DNA of 64,000 bases, taken from contig JBHGNT010000012.1 of the NCBI GenBank assembly GCA_043228905.1, forward strand, positions 2,418,001 to 2,482,000, in the 5' to 3' direction. Under the pieces are notes generated by a model that was not told the origin of the DNA, made no database searches, and saw nothing but the letters and a program-made list of their open reading frames with translations. Source of the DNA: Azolla caroliniana (taxonomy: Eukaryota > Polypodiophyta). Shown here in pieces: positions 1 to 11,439 of the stretch. The stretch's first letter is position 1, and every line of letters begins with the position of its first letter. A program made the position numbers and the translations under genes.

Positions 1-1215
1 TTTTTGTCTCCCTGCAAATGGCATTCCTCTCCTCCTATGCCATTTCATGCAATGGCTCCTCTACGGGGATTGTCTTCTAATTTTTTTTTTAATGTCTCAT
101 AGGACCTTAATTTCCACATAATTTCGATTTCACACTTGCATCAAGATTGAAGTTACTGTCCCACCTTCTTACATATGACACAGAACTGTTGGGCTGACCT
201 GGGATATGTCAATCTGAAAATTCAAGGCTTATGTCAAACATCTGGATAAGAACCCACGTGATCTTTAACTTCAAATGATACAAGCTAAATGCACGCATAA
301 TGGAAATATGATTAAAACACACGACGAGGAACACTGAATTGGTCACATCTGCAAAATCACCACTTCCTATACATATACAGTAACTTGTGGCTACCCACTT
401 AGTATTCTCATTTACTAGACTACTTGGATTCACTTATTTAGGGCATGTTTCTTTGAATATACGTTACATTGGGTATCTACACAAAAGCTCTACCATTTGT
501 GCAAACATATCAACACTGAATCTATTCCACATTTTTTATGGTATTCTAAAGATATCAGGGATTTGTTGCATTTCTGCAAAAATGGACTTACTGTTTTAAA
601 TGTCGCTTTCCATTCCTCAAAGTTAAAAAAGTTCTTTTATATTTGTTACATGTAACACCATTTATGGGTCTAGATATGAGGCATTGATTCTTGATACTTC
701 TGATGTTAGATTGAACTCTGCACATCAAAGACAGTTTCAACAACTGCTCTTTGATTGTGGTAGGGTAAATGAGATTGCATCTGTGAGAAATATGTTTCCA
801 TGTATATTACCTTGAGCAGGCTGTTGGGGTGATCTATAATACTGACTGTTAATTGAAACGGGACACGTTTTAAGTAGCTCTCAATGTATACCCCTACATC
901 ATTGAAATGGTTTCTTGTAGATGTATAGCTGAATGTCACTATTACTGCACAGTGGGATGTGTACTGTTTTAGGATATAGGTGTTCATGTCAAAACATGGC
1001 ATTCTTTGGCTGTGTTTTATGAGCTGCTCGTAAGGTCTCTGTATGTTTAAAGGTGGTGAACCAGTTTGTGTTATGAAAATAAAAATGCTCGCAGGCGATG
1101 TTAGATTTTTCATATTTATGTGCATGCTATTCCTATTAGCTCAGTAAAGTCAACTCCTTCTGGAGAACTGCCTACACAACGACGTCTGTCATAATGTATA
1201 AAGTTCCTTCTGCAG
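1..1215. other. no recognisable gene; probably intron or upstream part of the SLT-like gene
   Basis: AT-rich, no convincing coding exon on either strand. The exon at 1216 begins after a splice acceptor (..tctgcag), so the plus-strand gene must have at least one more exon 5' of 1216. I could not identify it here, so it either lies outside the window or is too short to see. The small ORFs in this stretch look random. Confidence 0.5.
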
Positions 1216-4200
1216 GTTATGATCTGTGCTATAGCAGAAATTGAAAGTGATCGCCAACCTCTGGCCTATCGTTTTGAGCCCAAACTTAAGGAAGCAAGCA
1301 CTGGATTAATGCAAATGTTGCAGTCTACTGCTGAATGGCTTGCTAGGTAATGACATTGAAGTTAAAGAAAACCTGTGGTAGACATTTCCAAAATTTGAGA
1401 TCTCAAACCATGTTCATTGCAGGGACATGGGCTACAAACATTACACTGTTGATTGGTCATCATCAATGTTATATAGGCCATTTGTGAGTGTGTATTTTGC
1501 TGCGGCATTCTTGAAATGGCTTTCTACATATAAAAGAGAGTATGTATTCCAATCCTTTGGACACCAGACTCATTATGAAAACCAGAAATCATGTCAAATT
1601 AGTCTTATGAATTAATAGGTTCCAAAGATTTTCATTTTGTGAAAGATACCTGAAGTGATAAGTTAAACTTCCTATTCCTGAAACCACCATATATAATATT
1701 AACATCTGTGCCCTAGGGCTGATGGATCAGCTGGCTCTGTAGTCATAAGTTGTACCTGAGAGTGCTATTTGAGGTGGAAGTGATAGGAGGAATGATTTTA
1801 TGTAATGCTATCTGCAATCAGTACAAGTATGAGATGCATGTGTGTGGCTTTGTTTGGGCTGACTTTTTCCAAATGGCCAAATGCTCCTAAGCAGACCTCT
1901 CTGATTATGTAGTGATTGCAGGAGATTCCACCATCATAGACAAGGAAGAAGATCCTGTCTTTGGAGGATTGTGGATGATGCCTTGTACTAGGGATAGACA
2001 AATGAATAGGGGGATGCAAACTGGCCAATGCCAGGCTTGTGAAGCAAGGGAGTTTTTGAAATAAGTTAGCACTTGTTTTGGAAATTTCTTGTTGTAATAG
2101 AATTCCCTTTTTACTTTATATAATTCAATATTATTCTCTCTACTTCTTTCTCCATCCACATCCAGATCTGAGAAGTTTACTGATTCTTGCATATGTTCAA
2201 TACAAATGAGAATGCTCCCAGGAAGAGGCCGCCGAAAATGTAGTTATTGCAGAAGATTTGAATATTGTTGTGAAGGAAGAATATTTTACAGAGGCTGGTG
2301 GACCATGTCTTTCATACTTGGGATAGACAAATGAGAATGCTCCCAAAAAGAGGCCGCTGAAAATGTAGTTATTGGAGAAGCTTTGAATATTGTTGTGGAG
2401 GAAGAAGATTTTACAGAGGCTGGTGAACGATGTCTTTCATGCTTGGGATGGACAATTGAATAGGTGGGATACAAGCTGTCCCAAGTGAAGCTCAAACCCA
2501 GACCCAGTGACACCTGCATAACGGGCTTTTTCTTAAATTGGACTAGAGATGCTTAAGTATGTCATTAAAAGGAATATGTGGTATTTGACTAAGCCATATT
2601 ATTATGATTTTCCATATATCAGGCCTAGGAGTGAAGAATTTATGATTCGATCCTACAATGGTGGTCCAAAACAGGCAAACAGCAAATCGACTCAAAAATA
2701 CTGGAATAAATATCTGACTGCAAAGCAAAGTATACTTAGTCTCAGGTAACTATGGTCAAGTCAAGGCAGTAGCATACATTTATCCATTCTATATCAGTGA
2801 CATGGTGAAATTTGAGTCCCTCGCGTGAGGAAAACAACAGGTTAGAAATATAAACAATATGGGAAGCCAATTACATGACCATTTGTATGTTCTTACCACA
2901 CGTTTAGTATTAATTACATTTTTTATTCTAGGGTGCTTATTGATCAATTCTTACTTTTGTGCTTGTCCATTTGACGTGTCTTTTGTAACTTAATCAAAAT
3001 GTTTAGGAGATTTTGAGTTTTTTTTTGTTTCTTTATGCTACAGTTCAAGTTCACAAAATGAACCAGATGTAAAGCAGAATCCTTCATCAAAAGGTGGCAA
3101 CAAAGATAATGTTAAGGCTTCCTCAAGTAGGTGATGGGGAATCAAAGTTTGATGAGTGAAGCATGATACCATGTAGTTTGTCTAATGTCATGAAAAGAAG
3201 CTGTAGGTCTTAACTGTGATGCATGTTGGAATGAAAATGTTTTGCAATTTCATGGTTTTAGAGGTGGTTTTGATCTTTATATCTTTTTCCAGTATCGATA
3301 TCATTGTGTATTTTCCATCATTAAATCATATTTCTTGATCTCTGGTGCTCTATTTTCGTTCTTGATCTCTAATATAATGATATATTGTATGAATGCTGCA
3401 GGTAAAAAATGGATATACTGGGATGAGAAAGTGTCTGCTGCAGATATGGACAGATTGTGGATGCAGAATGAAGTCAAAGAGGAGTGGCTAAAGTCTGGAG
3501 AGAGTGTAGGAAAAGTGCGTTTTGCCCGTGATTCTGATTTGAGACCCTATTTGACACGCATAGAACTCAAGGTAAATATATCTCCAGAAATTTGCTTTTC
3601 AATATCTGTCTTTGTTTTGCCAATATGTCACATTACGTAGTAAAGTTATTCATGCAGGACAAGATTGTCCTAGTTGTAGTCTTTAAGGTGAATCCTTGAC
3701 AAAATTAAATTACGTCCTGAATTTAGTAGTTTGCAAGCAAGATTTGTATTGATTATTTGTAAACAAGACTGGAATTAACAATTCATGCTTGCCCATGAAC
3801 CTGAATAAAGTGGTTCATGAATTTGTAAATATACCATTTTTTTGGCAAGATAAATTGATCTTCACATCAAATGAAACTAAAATGAATAGTCATCCAACCA
3901 AAATGTCTTAGATTAGAAAATTCAAAGATGTTTCCCAAGGACCATTTTTGTTTTAGAAGTTCAACATCCAGGTTGGCCCAAGATAGAACATTCATATTTG
4001 GTCTCCCTTTTAGCACTTTGTTCAGCATGCAGTAAAAATTGTGCACCACTAGTTTTGACTTATATTTTTTAACAGCTGGTTCTGTCTGTTTTATTGACTC
4101 GTTCTAAAAATAGGCCCTCGTACCTCATTTTCATTGTGAAGTTTTATAGACATGAAGCCTTTCTAGCTTTTAGACGTCAAGCCATGTCTGATGTCATTAT

Positions 4201-6147
4201 ACAATAACTCAGTCAAGCTGCAGAATTTTAAGGTGCTGTAATTATAAACATTAAGCAAATGCTTTGATATTATATTTTTTTATTATATATTTTTTCTTGT
4301 AGGTTAGTTTTGTAAAGATATGTTACGGTATGATAGACTTTTAATATAAACAATTGATTTATTTACTTTGTGAAGGCTGTTGCAGATCTAACTCTGTCAC
4401 GTCATTTTAATGGTGGAAGGCTAAATGCGGTAAGTTCTTGTATATTTATTCTCCAGTCTTTCATAATATCCACTGTCTATGGCATATTTACATATACGTC
4501 CGTTTATGTTTCTTTTGGGCTATCTTGGCTGTGTACAAGAATTTTTGTTTCCTGGAATGGCTCTATTGATTTCTTTGCATTTCAAAATGTGGTATGCTAC
4601 CAAATAAGTTTGCCATTTGGTTCTTGTTTGTGAATGAGAATTCTAACTTGCACCTTGCCTTCTCATGCTCTCAAAAGATGAGCTGCATGAGAGGGGAAAA
4701 CTACTCGTCCGACAGTTCATTTTTTCTTTTCCTGTTGTTTAATGTTTAGTTTTGAATGTATTTAGTGGATGTTGGGATGTGATAAATAGTCAATTATTTT
4801 ATAGCTTAGATGTATGCTTGGGCATCAGAATCGGAATAGGAATGACATAGGTCTCTGTTGCTATTGAAATAATGATCACATATAAATATTTAGCTTGTTA
4901 ACTCTTCAACCCCATCATGGAAAACAACACAGCCTAGGTCTTATTTACACTTGCGAAAATCCCATGTATTGTAGCAAGCAAAAGTGTTCATAGCATCCAT
5001 GAATTCATGTTAAAATGATAAAATATCTTTTTAAATACCTCTATGCATGACTGATCATTATTAGAATGTATCATTTGAAAATGCTGAGGTTAGGTATGTT
5101 GTGTGAGAATGAACAATTCTCACTTTAATTCAAGCTCTTCTTGCACTTAGAAATTGTTAAAACTTATGCACAGGGAATGCTTTGCGCTGTGGCTGAAATT
5201 TGCAGTAAACGACTTCTATATGGGCAGGATTATCCAAATGGCATTTTGCATGTAGCTCTTCCAACAGCTCAATGGTTGCATGAGTAAGTTGCAATGCACT
5301 TTGGTTTCTTCATCCTGATAATTTTCAAATATTAGTTGATGCCAGTTAGAAAAAGATTATGTTGATAACAGCTGCTCTATACAATTATATATTATTATGT
5401 GCATAAGGTCAGGTAGCTAGATTAAGGACCTTCCTTCTCAGGCAATGCTTATGGTGTGGTTCTAGAACCTTTTTATTTTCTAACAAACACTTTTGGATAC
5501 AAAGCATATATTGTTCAGTGTATAGTGTACTTATGATGGTGAGTCTGTTCTAATATTTAAATAGCACCCTTGGATACAAAGCGTATGCTGTTCACTCTAT
5601 AGAGGATATGTCTAGACCATTCGTGTCAATGTATTTTGCAGCTGCTTATATGACTTGGTTATCAACGTTTGAGGGCAGGTAAGTGAGTTCCATTCTTATT
5701 TTAGTCTGCAAAATAAAATAAAATCAATGAAGCATATCTAACCAGCTTTTTGTTTTTCAATAGACAAAGGAATGATCAGTTCATTGTGAGGGCATATTTA
5801 GTTGGACCTCAACATGTAAATAGTGAGATGGCTGGACCTTGTTGGTTGAAATATTTAGAAGCTTTGACACACTATCAACAGCAAAGAGAGAGGTAAGGCA
5901 TTGCAAACTCCTCTATATGAGAGCATATGATATTTGTGTCCATCATGCATGATATAATTCTTAGAAAGATGTGTAGCTCTTCAGGTTCAAGTCATTAATT
6001 TGATGCCCATTCACTTTGTGAAATTTTCATCTTTTTTTCATAATTCTATTTCCTCAAATAGTTACAATTTGTCTCATTTTAAAGAGATGCCTATGAATTT
6101 GACATTCAACTCAAATGTTCAGGAAATCGTCTTGCAGTATAATGTAG
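1216..6147 (+). CDS. SLT/lysozyme-like protein with two repeats and C-terminal CaaX box (5'-partial, ten exons seen)
   Basis: Exons read as 1216-1346, 1423-1539, 2623-2745, 3044-3126, 3402-3571, 4376-4429, 5174-5283, 5565-5678, 5764-5892 and 6123-6147, all with GT-AG junctions and compatible phases. The product has two related halves. The first contains AEIESDRQPLAYR, STGLMQ and RPFVSVYFAAAFLKWLS, followed by SYNGGPKQA, the order of motifs in a lytic-transglycosylase (SLT) fold: catalytic-type Glu, GLMQ, then YNGG. After a Ser-rich linker, the second half (from KKWIYWDEKVS) repeats the layout, but the Glu region reads AEICSKRLL and GLMQ is replaced by GILHVALP, so it is probably non-catalytic. 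The last exon encodes KSSCSIM and a stop; CSIM is a CaaX prenylation motif, implying membrane anchoring. This matches an uncharacterised plant protein family; its substrate is unknown. The 5' exon(s) are missing. Confidence is high for the exon chain, moderate for enzymatic activity. Confidence 0.85.
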
Positions 6148-7732
6148 TAGATACAGTGTTGATAAATCAAGGGTGAATCATGGATAATGAATCCTAAGGG
6201 AATCAGACCGCAGAGTTGTCCAATCTTTTTGCCCTAATTTGGGCTGGATGATCATTAAAAGCTTGTAATCCTCAATTCATTGTAACTGCGAGGATAATAT
6301 TAATCAATTACTCGCACTTTCACACTAATCTAGAGTCTTGTAATTACATGTGAAGCATACCAACTTCAATATTGCTAATCAGAGATTTGAATATTCTTAT
6401 TATAGTCTATAGATATAGAGCTTGACATTTCTATGTATGCAGCCCACATTACTGTGGACTCACATCTTTAATTATCCTGATGAAGCTTTATTCCTCTGTA
6501 TTCCTCATCAAATTTATTCTTCATCAATGCGGGCTAAATGGTGTCAAATGTTCTTGGAAATCAATGTTGGCTTCTTTCCACTTTATGTTGGATGGGCTTA
6601 AACCCTAAAGCGCAAATCTTTCTTACTTGTGAGGCTAAATGCTGGAGACCTTGGATCTTTCAAACTGGAACTCTTGAATTGAACATCTTGACAACCACCC
6701 AACTAATCATGACATCAAATAATACAATTTAATGTGTTCATACTGCAAAGATGATAAAATCTCATTACGAAGAACATTGGCTTGGTTGCATCTGCAAAAT
6801 CAAGGCACCAAACTTGCGAAATGTTCATCATTATCATCAACTTGCTTTTCACATTTTTTTATTGCACTGCTGTTGGAACTGAATTTGGTTCCCTGCTACT
6901 TTCTGTGATTATGACTTAAAAAACACCTTGATTGCATTTTTTATGTGTATATTGGGGAGTACATAGTTAACCTCAGTCAATGTAGAGGTAGTCTGGGACG
7001 TTTAGGTGCACAATAGAATACAAAGCAACAATAGTCTAACATCAATGTTTGTCATAATCATCAAGTTATTTTAGAAGCATTGAGCCACACTGTAGGAGTA
7101 AAAATCAACTCAAAGCTTGAATCAGACCTCTTGAATGAGAAGAAGGAACTGTAGGACAGACCGCATTCTTTCCAGGTGAAAAAAGGTTAGGCCAAGGTAG
7201 GGGATTTGTAGACACACATAGGTCTGGATTGTTTCATAGGCTAGACATGTGAATGTTCATATAAACCAATATTCAGGTCAATATCAGAAAAGTATGCTGG
7301 CACATATAAATGACCAAGACATTATATGTGAGGAATGCCTTTTACTGAAGTATAAGAGAACATTTTCAGATACACCTACGCATGAAAGCCCAACAAAATT
7401 CTTGCCATGCTATTCTTGTGATAATAGTGTAGTGATGTGCATCATCTGCTTCATTGCAAGCGAAGAAACACCCAAATCGCAAAATCAATATCTTTATATT
7501 CAGCAATTTACTTTATGAACATTTTGCTTTCAAAGATATGGAGATGAGAACACCTCCAAAGTCATGCTTTGGGGCAACCCAAAAAAATTTATGAACATTA
7601 GATTACATGGAAGGCTTGAAACTCTCATGTTTGTTGCCTCGTTCACGTTAGATAGAATACAGATTAACAAGAGAATCCGGCTTCATGAATAACCACAATC
7701 CATCATCCCTATAATACATCAACATCTTGTTT
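6148..7732. other. intergenic, between two convergent genes
   Basis: Separates the stop codon of the SLT-like gene from the stop codon of ndhO, so it holds both 3' UTRs and terminator regions. AT-rich; the short ORFs at 6538-6732 and 7249-7518 have no recognisable motifs and I do not regard them as genes. Confidence 0.5.
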
Positions 7733-10304
7733 TCATGTTCTTTTGTAGGAAAGTTTGGTTGACTGCATAAAAAGTAGAGCACAAAAAAAATTAGCCATTG
7801 AAGGTAAGTTTCTAATCTGTCAAAAAGTATTTCCTTTTCTTGAAACTACAAAGGTTCACTTTAATGACAAAACCACCTGTAAGTTAACACCAATGAAATA
7901 ACAAGCAGAAAAACACCAGAACACCCAAGATTTTCTTTTTATTTCTTCAATTAACCCTGAAGTTCTCCCAATATCATATATGGGAAGTAATCCATATTTA
8001 CCTTGATAAGCATGTATGTAGGAAGCCAAGCAGGAGACGTTGGAATTCCGGCCCAGCTTATCTGTAATCCATGAATGTTCCTCTTAACTTAACGTGTGGA
8101 CACCCAAAACCTATGCAAATTTTTTAATTAATAAAACACATTGACTATAATACACGCCAGAAATCATATAAGGGTCGTCACTGTTTATGAGAAACGGATA
8201 CGAATTTACCAAGCAGCCTGAAAAAATATCTGTCTAAATACTACTCTAGCTTTATCGAGTATTCTGAAAATAATATCTATCCAAATTTAACGAGTAATTG
8301 GAAAAAACATCCATCTAACTTTGGATTTAACTTTCACAAGGAATCGGAAAACAATATCTGTACAAATGTCTATAAAAACTCAAATTCCAGCTAGGACTAA
8401 TATCACCATAAAGCACAGACATATGGTGGCAAAATTATACAAGAACTTGTTTTCCGTGCTGACAATTAGAATGGTTTTAATTCTGAATGTCAGCGAGCAT
8501 ACGCAAAAAAAAATGAATATTACCAGTGCATATTCACCAGTTTCAAACACGCGAACATCCAAAATCTGTAAAAGAATTGTATGTCTTTAATGTCAAGGAC
8601 TTATCTCTCAAAGGTACGTGAAAATGAAATGATGATTATAGCAAATTAAAAAAAGATACCTCCCCTCGATCTTCATAAATATAATCAATACCCGTGTAAT
8701 AGACAGGGTGTCCTACTGCCAAGTACTGTACTTAGAAGAAAAAAAAAAACATCCAGTCAAGATCAAGTCCAAGTTATACACATTTATTTAAGTGATCACA
8801 CTCGTAATACCAGATGTTCCTTTTAATTTCACATTAAAAGAGTCTAACACCAAAAAATTCACACAGCAGATCTGTCATGCAATTTATGCGTGTGCACATG
8901 AGTGAACAATCTCCATGGTATATAATGCTTTTGAATGAATATAATTTACATGTCCATTGATACATTAGCAGAATGTTTGCCTACAGTAGGTAATTATACA
9001 TGCATATCCATGGGTACAGATATATGCATTGTTGTACAGAGAGATATACTATCCATTAATATTTACATTCATATGCAGGTAATGTATTTGTATAGACTAT
9101 GCATCATCAATGTACAATGAAATGTGCACAATCCATTCACATTCATGTGCTAGTATGCATTATCCTAGTCCCACCCAAAAACATTCATCTACAATAAAAA
9201 ATGCATTGACCTAGCCTATCTGTTCCCATTTATATTCATTCGCTACAATGCATTTTTACATGCCACCCATACACAAATCCAAATCTGCAATGCAATTTTG
9301 CAATACAAGCTTATATATCTAATATATCTACATTCGTGCATCTGCACAGGTTTAAAGGTCACCCTTAATGAATGATCATTACCATTTCATTCTTCTCCAT
9401 GTGACATCGAGAAGTTTAGATGAGGTACAGACATACAAGCATAAAACTTTAGCACTAGATACATCCCCATTCTTGAATGCTTAAATATCTTATATGATTA
9501 TGATATATGATATTCAAATCTTACAAGCTATTTGAATCAGTAGATAAATACTCATTCATGAACGTTCATATTTCATGAGAAAAAAACTCTCTTAAATTTG
9601 ACATGATATATATATATATATATATATATGCACTAGTTTATTCCATTACCTCAACACTGTTGAGGTACTTCTCCTTATCCACTCTGACTATTTCTCCTTT
9701 CTTCACTGCAGGGATTGGAACACTTCAGAATGCTTAAGCATTACAAAATAAAATTTCACATATTTAAAGCACCAAAATGCCCCGTCTTTCTGGATAATTT
9801 GCCAGAATATCCATCTATTGCAGTAGTAGTAGTTGTTGTTGTCGTTGTTTTCTTAATTTTTAATTAGGAAGGGTATCCTGCTAATTGTTATTTGAGAGCT
9901 CAATCTTTTAAACATTACAAGAGGATCACAGCTTCTCTTTTCTGTGCCAGATTAGGGTTTGGCAAGGATCAGAAGAACATACTTGTTAATACTTGTTTTT
10001 TCGGAGGAGGGGGAGGAGATGGAGTCGGAGTTGGAGTTGGAGCTGAAGCTGGAGATGGAGATTCAGCAGATGATGCACAGACATTCAAGCGATGGCGTGT
10101 GGTCTGTAACAAATGGGTTAAATGAAAGGAAGGTTAGGTCTAAATGGAAAGACTGACCCCCAAATTTCTGTGTTGATGAAAAGGGGGGGGGGGGGGGGGG
10201 GGCATACATACCTGGAGAGGAGAGGCGTGAAGGGTGGAAGAGGAGAGGAGAGGAGGGTGAGAGAGGAGGAGAGGAGTAGACGAGAGGAGGGATGAAATCG
10301 CCAT
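7733..10304 (-). CDS. ndhO: NAD(P)H-quinone oxidoreductase subunit O, chloroplastic (NdhO), complete, seven exons
   Basis: Minus-strand exons: 10304-10212, 10103-9983, 9705-9650, 8725-8660, 8565-8524, 8061-8002 and 7762-7733. They total 468 nt, giving 155 residues plus stop, close to the usual length. Every junction is GT-AG and phases agree. The N-terminus (MAISSLLSSTPLLL..) is Ser/Leu-rich without acidic residues, a typical chloroplast transit peptide, followed by a Pro-rich linker (about residues 45-67). The mature domain carries the family's signature blocks: KKGEIVRVDKEKYLNSVE, YLAVGHPVYYTGIDYIYEDR, LDVRVFETGEYAL, GIPTSPAWLPTYMLIK, ending STKLSYKRT. NdhO is a small stromal-side subunit of the photosynthetic NDH complex that accepts electrons from ferredoxin for cyclic electron flow; in plants it is nuclear-encoded. 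Introns contain an (AT)n tract and a run of 20 G. No defects are seen. Confidence 0.95.
9606..9629. repeat. (TA)n microsatellite in ndhO intron 3
   Basis: Uninterrupted TA dinucleotides just 3' (minus-strand sense) of the exon ending at 9650. Confidence 0.9.
10183..10202. repeat. run of 20 G in ndhO intron 1
   Basis: Homopolymer of 20 G on the plus strand (C on the transcript), beginning 9 nt inside intron 1 after the donor at 10211/10210. Its length is prone to slippage and sequencing error. Confidence 0.9.
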
Positions 10305-10368
10305 AGCCTCTCTTTCTTGTGATTTGTGATGCAGGTGCAGGTGCAGGTGCAGGGCAGCAGGGGAAGCA

Positions 10369-10810
10369 CAGAGGAGAATTGATATGTATATGTTACATGT
10401 ATGTATGTATGTATGTATGTATGTATGTATGTATGTATGTATGTATGTATGTATGTATGTCATGTAATGTAACATTGTAATGTATGTATGTATGTATGTA
10501 TGTATGTCATGTAATGTAACATTGTAATGTATGTATGTATGTCAGTCATGTCATGTCATGTCATGTATTTCATGCATACCTCTAGCCATACTTCCCATTC
10601 GTGACATACACATATGTACATGAATATTCGTATGGGAGCCTCAGAGGAGAATTTATATATGTATGTAATAATGTATGTATGTCATGTAATGTAACATTGT
10701 AATGTATGTATGTATGTCAGTCATGTCATGTCATGTATTTATGTATGTATGTATTTCATGCATAGGTTCTAGCCATACTTCCCATTCGTGCCATACTCTT
10801 ACATAAATAT
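10369..10810. repeat. duplicated ATGT-microsatellite block upstream of ndhO
   Basis: Two diverged copies of one block. The first starts at about 10369 (cagaggagaattgatatg), the second at about 10640 (cagaggagaatttatatatg). Each contains ATGT tetranucleotide runs, the motif catgtaatgtaacattgtaatg and ends with ctagccatacttcccattcg. The block covers the 5' leader or promoter region of ndhO (minus strand), so it could influence its transcription. The first copy carries a longer ATGT run (10395-10460). Confidence 0.8.
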
Positions 10811-11439
10811 TCGTATTATTGAAATCCATTCGTCTATATTTATATTAATCGTTTTATTTATCATAGTATGAGCCATACGTGCATTCGCATTCGGAGAATG
10901 TTTCAATCATTCCAGATAGTAAATACCAATATTCATTATTTATTTATAAGGTAAGAAAGTGTAAAAAAAAAAACATAAGAATGTTTTGATGCCATACGCA
11001 TTCGTATGCATTTGTGTGCAACGAATGTTTGCCAATCCATTCAAGTATATTACGTAGTATGATTTCTTAGTAGACTGTTCACTTGTAAGTATGTACTCTC
11101 ATTCCTTAAGAAAATAAAAAAAGGAAATGAATATCGTGCATTATACGCGAATGTATACAAATGTTCGTATACGTATACCAGATTGAACGTATGCGAATAT
11201 TAGGAACTATGATTTCATGTAATGTATGTATGTGTCTATTTGCCACCAAATCATAAAGAGGTCGGGCGAGGGAATCAAGGCCATTGATGGTGCACGACGC
11301 ATGCATATATACACCATTAGATCTTTATCCAAAAAAAGTGTGTCATCATAAAATCTGATTTTTGGTAGCCTGAGTAGCTCGACCATTCAAATCACAATTA
11401 CCCGGCTTAAATCAATCAGATTCCACTATTCTGGAATCC
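10811..11439. other. intergenic, AT-rich, no gene seen
   Basis: Contains several repeats of attcgta/cattcg-like short words and an A-rich patch, but no coding signal. The LINE begins at its right edge; its exact 5' boundary and a target duplication could not be recognised. Confidence 0.5.

Noticed and set aside
7749-7805. Plus-strand exon-like segment after ..ttttgtag, as a last exon of the SLT-like gene
   Set aside because: The same bases are the last exon of ndhO on the other strand (STKLSYKRT), and 6123-6147 supplies a better last exon with a CaaX box.
10140-10475. Minus-strand ORF with His/Thr-rich start
   Set aside because: Microsatellite read-through; only the part from ATG 10304 to 10212 is coding (ndhO exon 1).
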